Assembly: GCA_020853655.1 (NCBI GenBank)
Contig: JADYYL010000247.1
Coordinates: 1-8,043 of the forward strand
Direction of reading: 5' to 3'
Source of the DNA: Deltaproteobacteria bacterium
GTDB lineage: Bacteria; Bdellovibrionota_C; UBA2361; SZUA-149; JADYYL01
Length of the DNA stretch: 8,043 bases
The position numbers and the translations under genes were made by a program. This document shows positions 6,409 through 8,043 of the stretch, in pieces. Position 1 is the stretch's first letter; each line of letters begins with the position of its first letter. Under the pieces are notes generated by a model, which worked only from the letters and a program-made list of their open reading frames with translations, ran no database searches and was not told the DNA's origin.

Positions 6409-7302
6409 ATGAAGACCGGAGCTCCGCAGAAGCCCCTGAAGGGGATCATACTGGCAGGTGGCTCCGGCACCCGTCTCCATCCTGCGACAAGAGCGGTCAG
6501 CAAACAGCTGATTCCGATCTACAATAAGCCGATGGTCTACCATCCCCTCTCCTCGCTGATGTTCGCGGGGGTTCGAGATGTTTTGATCATCACCACTCCT
6601 GATGACCAGTCTGGATTCCAGCGCCTCCTCGGCGACGGTCATTCGCTCGGAATGAACTTTCAGTATGCTGCGCAACCTTCGCCCGACGGGCTCGCGCAGT
6701 CGTTCCTCATCGGCAAATCGTTTATCGGCAACGACAATGTGGCGCTCGCACTGGGTGACAACATTTTCTATGGCCATGGCGTGCCAGATGAGTTTCGTCG
6801 CGCCGCACAGAACCTCGACCATGCGACCGTCTTCGCCTACGAGGTCAAAGACCCAGAGCGATATGGCGTCGTCGCATTCGGAAAGGATGGCAGGCCAGTC
6901 GACATCATCGAGAAGCCTGCGGTCGCGCCGTCCAAGTTTGCAGTCGTCGGCCTCTACTTCTACGACAACAATGTCGTTTCGATCGCGGAGTCGCTGAAGC
7001 CGTCGCCGCGGGGCGAGCTTGAGATTACCGACGTCAACCGTCGTTACCTCGAAGCTGGCACCCTCGAGGTCGTGAAACTCGGCCGAGGTACTGCCTGGTT
7101 TGATACCGGAACGTATGACTCGCTGCTCCAAGCATCGGTGTTTGTACAGTCCATCGAGGAGCGCCAGGGATTGATGGTGGCGTGTATCGAAGAGATCGCA
7201 TTTCGAAACGGCTACATCGACGCAACTCAGCTCGCCAAGCTCGCCGAGCCGATGAAGAAGAACGCTTACGGGCAATATCTTTTCCGGCTGCTCGAGGGCT
7301 AA
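6409..7302 (+). CDS. rmlA: Glucose-1-phosphate thymidylyltransferase RmlA (RfbA)
   Basis: This 297-residue cytosolic enzyme makes dTDP-glucose and pyrophosphate from dTTP and glucose-1-phosphate. This is the first step toward dTDP-L-rhamnose and other dTDP-sugars for surface polysaccharides. The nucleotidyltransferase signature LAGGSGTRLHP is at 15-25, with SKQLIPIYNKPM at 31-42. Expected catalytic residues are Arg22 and Lys32, and the Mg-binding aspartates are Asp117 (GDNIFYG) and Asp232 (WFDTGT). Further matches are EKP at 168-170, GLYFYD at 181-186 and RGELEITDVNRRYL at 201-214. Length and the C-terminal part fit the short RmlA form, apart from ~10 extra N-terminal residues (MKTGAPQKPL). 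No alternative ATG, GTG or TTG exists in that extension, so the ATG at 6409 is used despite a weak Shine-Dalgarno (only GGA). No rmlB, rmlC or rmlD lies beside it on the downstream side, which is unusual since these genes often cluster. Confidence 0.97.
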   Translation: MKTGAPQKPLKGIILAGGSGTRLHPATRAVSKQLIPIYNKPMVYHPLSSLMFAGVRDVLIITTPDDQSGFQRLLGDGHSLGMNFQYAAQPSPDGLAQSFLIGKSFIGNDNVALALGDNIFYGHGVPDEFRRAAQNLDHATVFAYEVKDPERYGVVAFGKDGRPVDIIEKPAVAPSKFAVVGLYFYDNNVVSIAESLKPSPRGELEITDVNRRYLEAGTLEVVKLGRGTAWFDTGTYDSLLQASVFVQSIEERQGLMVACIEEIAFRNGYIDATQLAKLAEPMKKNAYGQYLFRLLEG

Positions 7303-7530
7303 AGAACCTCGGCCGAAGTCCCTGACCGCCCCCAATTCGTGGGCGACAAATCATCCACTACTTCCATCACGAGGCGCGCCCGAGCGGGTCTACCAAAGAG
7401 CCGCCTGAAAAAGCCAAACGATAGCGGGTCAAAGGAACGGGGCCGGAAAAAACGCCCAACTTCCGCATCGCGAGAAAAAAAACGGATAGAGAAAAAAAAA
7501 GAAAAAAGAGTGGGGGGAGCGAATAGCGGG

Positions 7531-7565
7531 GAGAGAAAAGAAAGAGAGAAAAGAAGGAGAGAAAG
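7531..7565. repeat. Three 13-bp purine tandem repeats (GAGAGAAAAGAAA)
   Basis: Units start at 7531, 7544 and 7557, exactly 13 bp apart. The first two share GAGAGAAAAGAA; the third keeps only its first eight bases (GAGAGAAA). They sit inside the larger purine tract. On the minus strand they read as a C/T-rich tail just past the rpmE2 hairpin. Confidence 0.65.
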
Positions 7566-7589
7566 TGGAGCGGCAAGGGCCGCCGCTCC
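7550..7589 (-). terminator. Putative rho-independent terminator after rpmE2
   Basis: GGAGCGGC (7567-7574) and GCCGCTCC (7582-7589) form a perfect, GC-rich 8-bp stem with a 7-nt loop. It lies 14 bp past the rpmE2 stop. In the minus-strand transcript it is followed by a pyrimidine-rich tail (ACUUUCUCUCCUUCUUUU) rather than a pure U-run. Strong stem and good position; the tail is imperfect. Confidence 0.65.
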
Positions 7590-7603
7590 CAGTCGGATGC
7601 GCG

Positions 7604-7852
7604 TTACTTCTTCGCGTATTTCTTCTTGAACTTCTCGACTCGGCCTTCCGTGTCGATCATGCGCGCAGCGCCGGTGAAGAACGGGTGCGAGTAACGAGAG
7701 ATCGGGAGATCGTAAAGCGGATATTCGCTACCGTCTTCCCATTGCGTCGTGCGATCGGTCTTCACCGTCGAACGGCTGAGCCAAGAGGTGTTTGCAGCAA
7801 CATCGCGAAAAACGACGTAACGATAGCCTTCGGGGTGGATGCCTTCTTTCAT
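7604..7852 (-). CDS. rpmE2: 50S ribosomal protein L31, type B (zinc-independent)
   Basis: This 82-residue L31 starts MKEGIHPEGYRYVVFRD and continues with WEDGSEYPLYDLPIS, SHPFFTG and DTEGRVEKFKKKY, all hallmarks of the type B (YkgM-like) form. There is no cysteine anywhere, so the zinc-binding CxxC motifs of type A L31 are absent. In many bacteria type B L31 replaces type A under zinc shortage, under Zur control. In others it is the only L31, and the window does not show which holds here. It starts at 7852, 5 bp after the rpsN stop, so the two are cotranscribed. The Shine-Dalgarno (GGTAAAG) overlaps the rpsN stop codon. A GC-rich hairpin follows the gene. Confidence 0.96.
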   Translation of the reverse strand: MKEGIHPEGYRYVVFRDVAANTSWLSRSTVKTDRTTQWEDGSEYPLYDLPISRYSHPFFTGAARMIDTEGRVEKFKKKYAKK

Positions 7853-7857
7853 GTTCT

Positions 7858-8043
7858 TTACCAGCTCGCCTTCTTCACGCCAGGGAGTTGACCGACAAGC
7901 GCGCGTTCACGCAGCTTCGATCGACCGAGACCAAACTTTGAATACACACCGCGGGGACGCCCCGTGAGAACGCAGCGATTGCGAACACGAATCTTGTTCG
8001 TGTCACGCGGAAGCTTGCGCAGCTTGAGAACAGCGGCTTCACG
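7858..8043 (-). CDS. rpsN: 30S ribosomal protein S14, C-terminal part (5' end beyond window)
   Basis: The last 61 residues are present. They read REAAVLKLRKLPRDTNKIRV, then RNRCVLTGRPRGVYSKFGLG, and end in PGVKKASW and a TAA at 7858. This matches the C-terminal half of the ~100-residue S14 form: E. coli S14 has NAVLKLQTLPRD at the equivalent place. About 40 residues should therefore lie beyond the right edge. Only one of the four cysteines of zinc-type S14 remains (RNRC). The other three zinc positions are Thr, Gly and Lys, so this is the zinc-free form. It is the upstream member of an rpsN-rpmE2 pair. The window edge hides any further members such as rpmG or rpmB. Confidence 0.95.
   Translation of the reverse strand, partial: REAAVLKLRKLPRDTNKIRVRNRCVLTGRPRGVYSKFGLGRSKLRERALVGQLPGVKKASW

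Larger units (their letters stand above)
7303..7603. other. 301-bp convergent intergenic region with a purine-rich low-complexity tract
   Basis: This region lies between the converging rmlA and rpmE2 genes. A 5-bp GC hairpin (CGCCC 7327-7331, GGGCG 7341-7345) sits about 25 nt after the rmlA stop but lacks a T-run. From ~7472 to 7573 the plus strand is about nine-tenths A and G, with A-runs of eight and nine bases. The Lys/Arg/Glu-rich frame that crosses it (7339-7629) is a composition artefact. No gene was seen. Confidence 0.6.

Noticed and set aside
6148..7335. Open frame of 395 codons on the minus strand
   Set aside because: It covers rmlA on the opposite strand. rmlA has every family motif, while this frame is Arg/Asp-rich without motifs.
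1033..7337. Shared 11-mer CGCCCCCAATT downstream of both ftsK and rmlA
   Set aside because: In 8 kb on both strands, many 11-base matches are expected by chance, and the flanks do not match.
1..8043. CRISPR array, tRNA/rRNA genes, insertion sequence or prophage genes
   Set aside because: I saw no regularly spaced repeats, tRNA-like cloverleaf, transposase or integrase motif, or terminal inverted repeats.

Overview
The window is an ordinary-looking stretch of bacterial chromosome, moderately GC-rich by eye and densely coded. It holds seven supported protein genes, two of them cut by the window edges. The gene content is an FtsK translocase with an N-terminal membrane domain, UppP, a CsgG/LpoB-like lipoprotein, a secreted MORN-type repeat protein and Cys-poor S14/L31. 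This fits a Gram-negative bacterium, and the mix reminds me of former deltaproteobacterial lineages (Myxococcota or Bradymonadales-like). That placement is inference from gene content and family resemblance only; no rRNA or other taxonomic marker is present.

Layout, left to right. From 1 to 5571 everything is on the minus strand. In transcription order (right to left) this is an outer-membrane-type lipoprotein (5571-4780), then uppP (4771-3926, 8 bp after the lipoprotein stop), a short gap with a terminator-like hairpin, ftsK (3742-1058), a 118-bp gap, and a secreted MORN-repeat protein that leaves the window at base 1. A 377-bp intergenic stretch (5572-5948) follows, rich in dyad symmetries, from which transcription diverges. 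On the plus strand come a small, very acidic protein of unknown function (5949-6302) and, after a repeat-containing 106-bp leader, rmlA (6409-7302). A 301-bp gap (7303-7603) contains a purine-rich low-complexity tract with 13-bp tandem repeats. It separates rmlA from a convergent minus-strand ribosomal pair: rpmE2 (type B L31) and the 3' end of rpsN (S14), 5 bp apart.

How the genes fit together. UppP recycles undecaprenyl pyrophosphate for peptidoglycan and O-polysaccharide synthesis. RmlA makes dTDP-glucose, the first step toward dTDP-rhamnose and related sugars carried on that same lipid. The lipoprotein resembles the family that includes PBP activators. FtsK acts at the division septum. 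The neighbourhood therefore leans toward cell envelope and division, but the genes form several transcription units rather than one pathway. The S14-L31 pair is a translation module. Both proteins lack the zinc-ribbon cysteines, as in zinc-sparing ribosomal protein sets.

I did not find a convincing new biological system. The best candidates for a second look are the zinc-free S14/L31 pair, the lipoprotein-uppP pair with a dyad upstream, the structured 5572-5948 intergenic region, the acidic orphan protein, and the repeats before and after rmlA.
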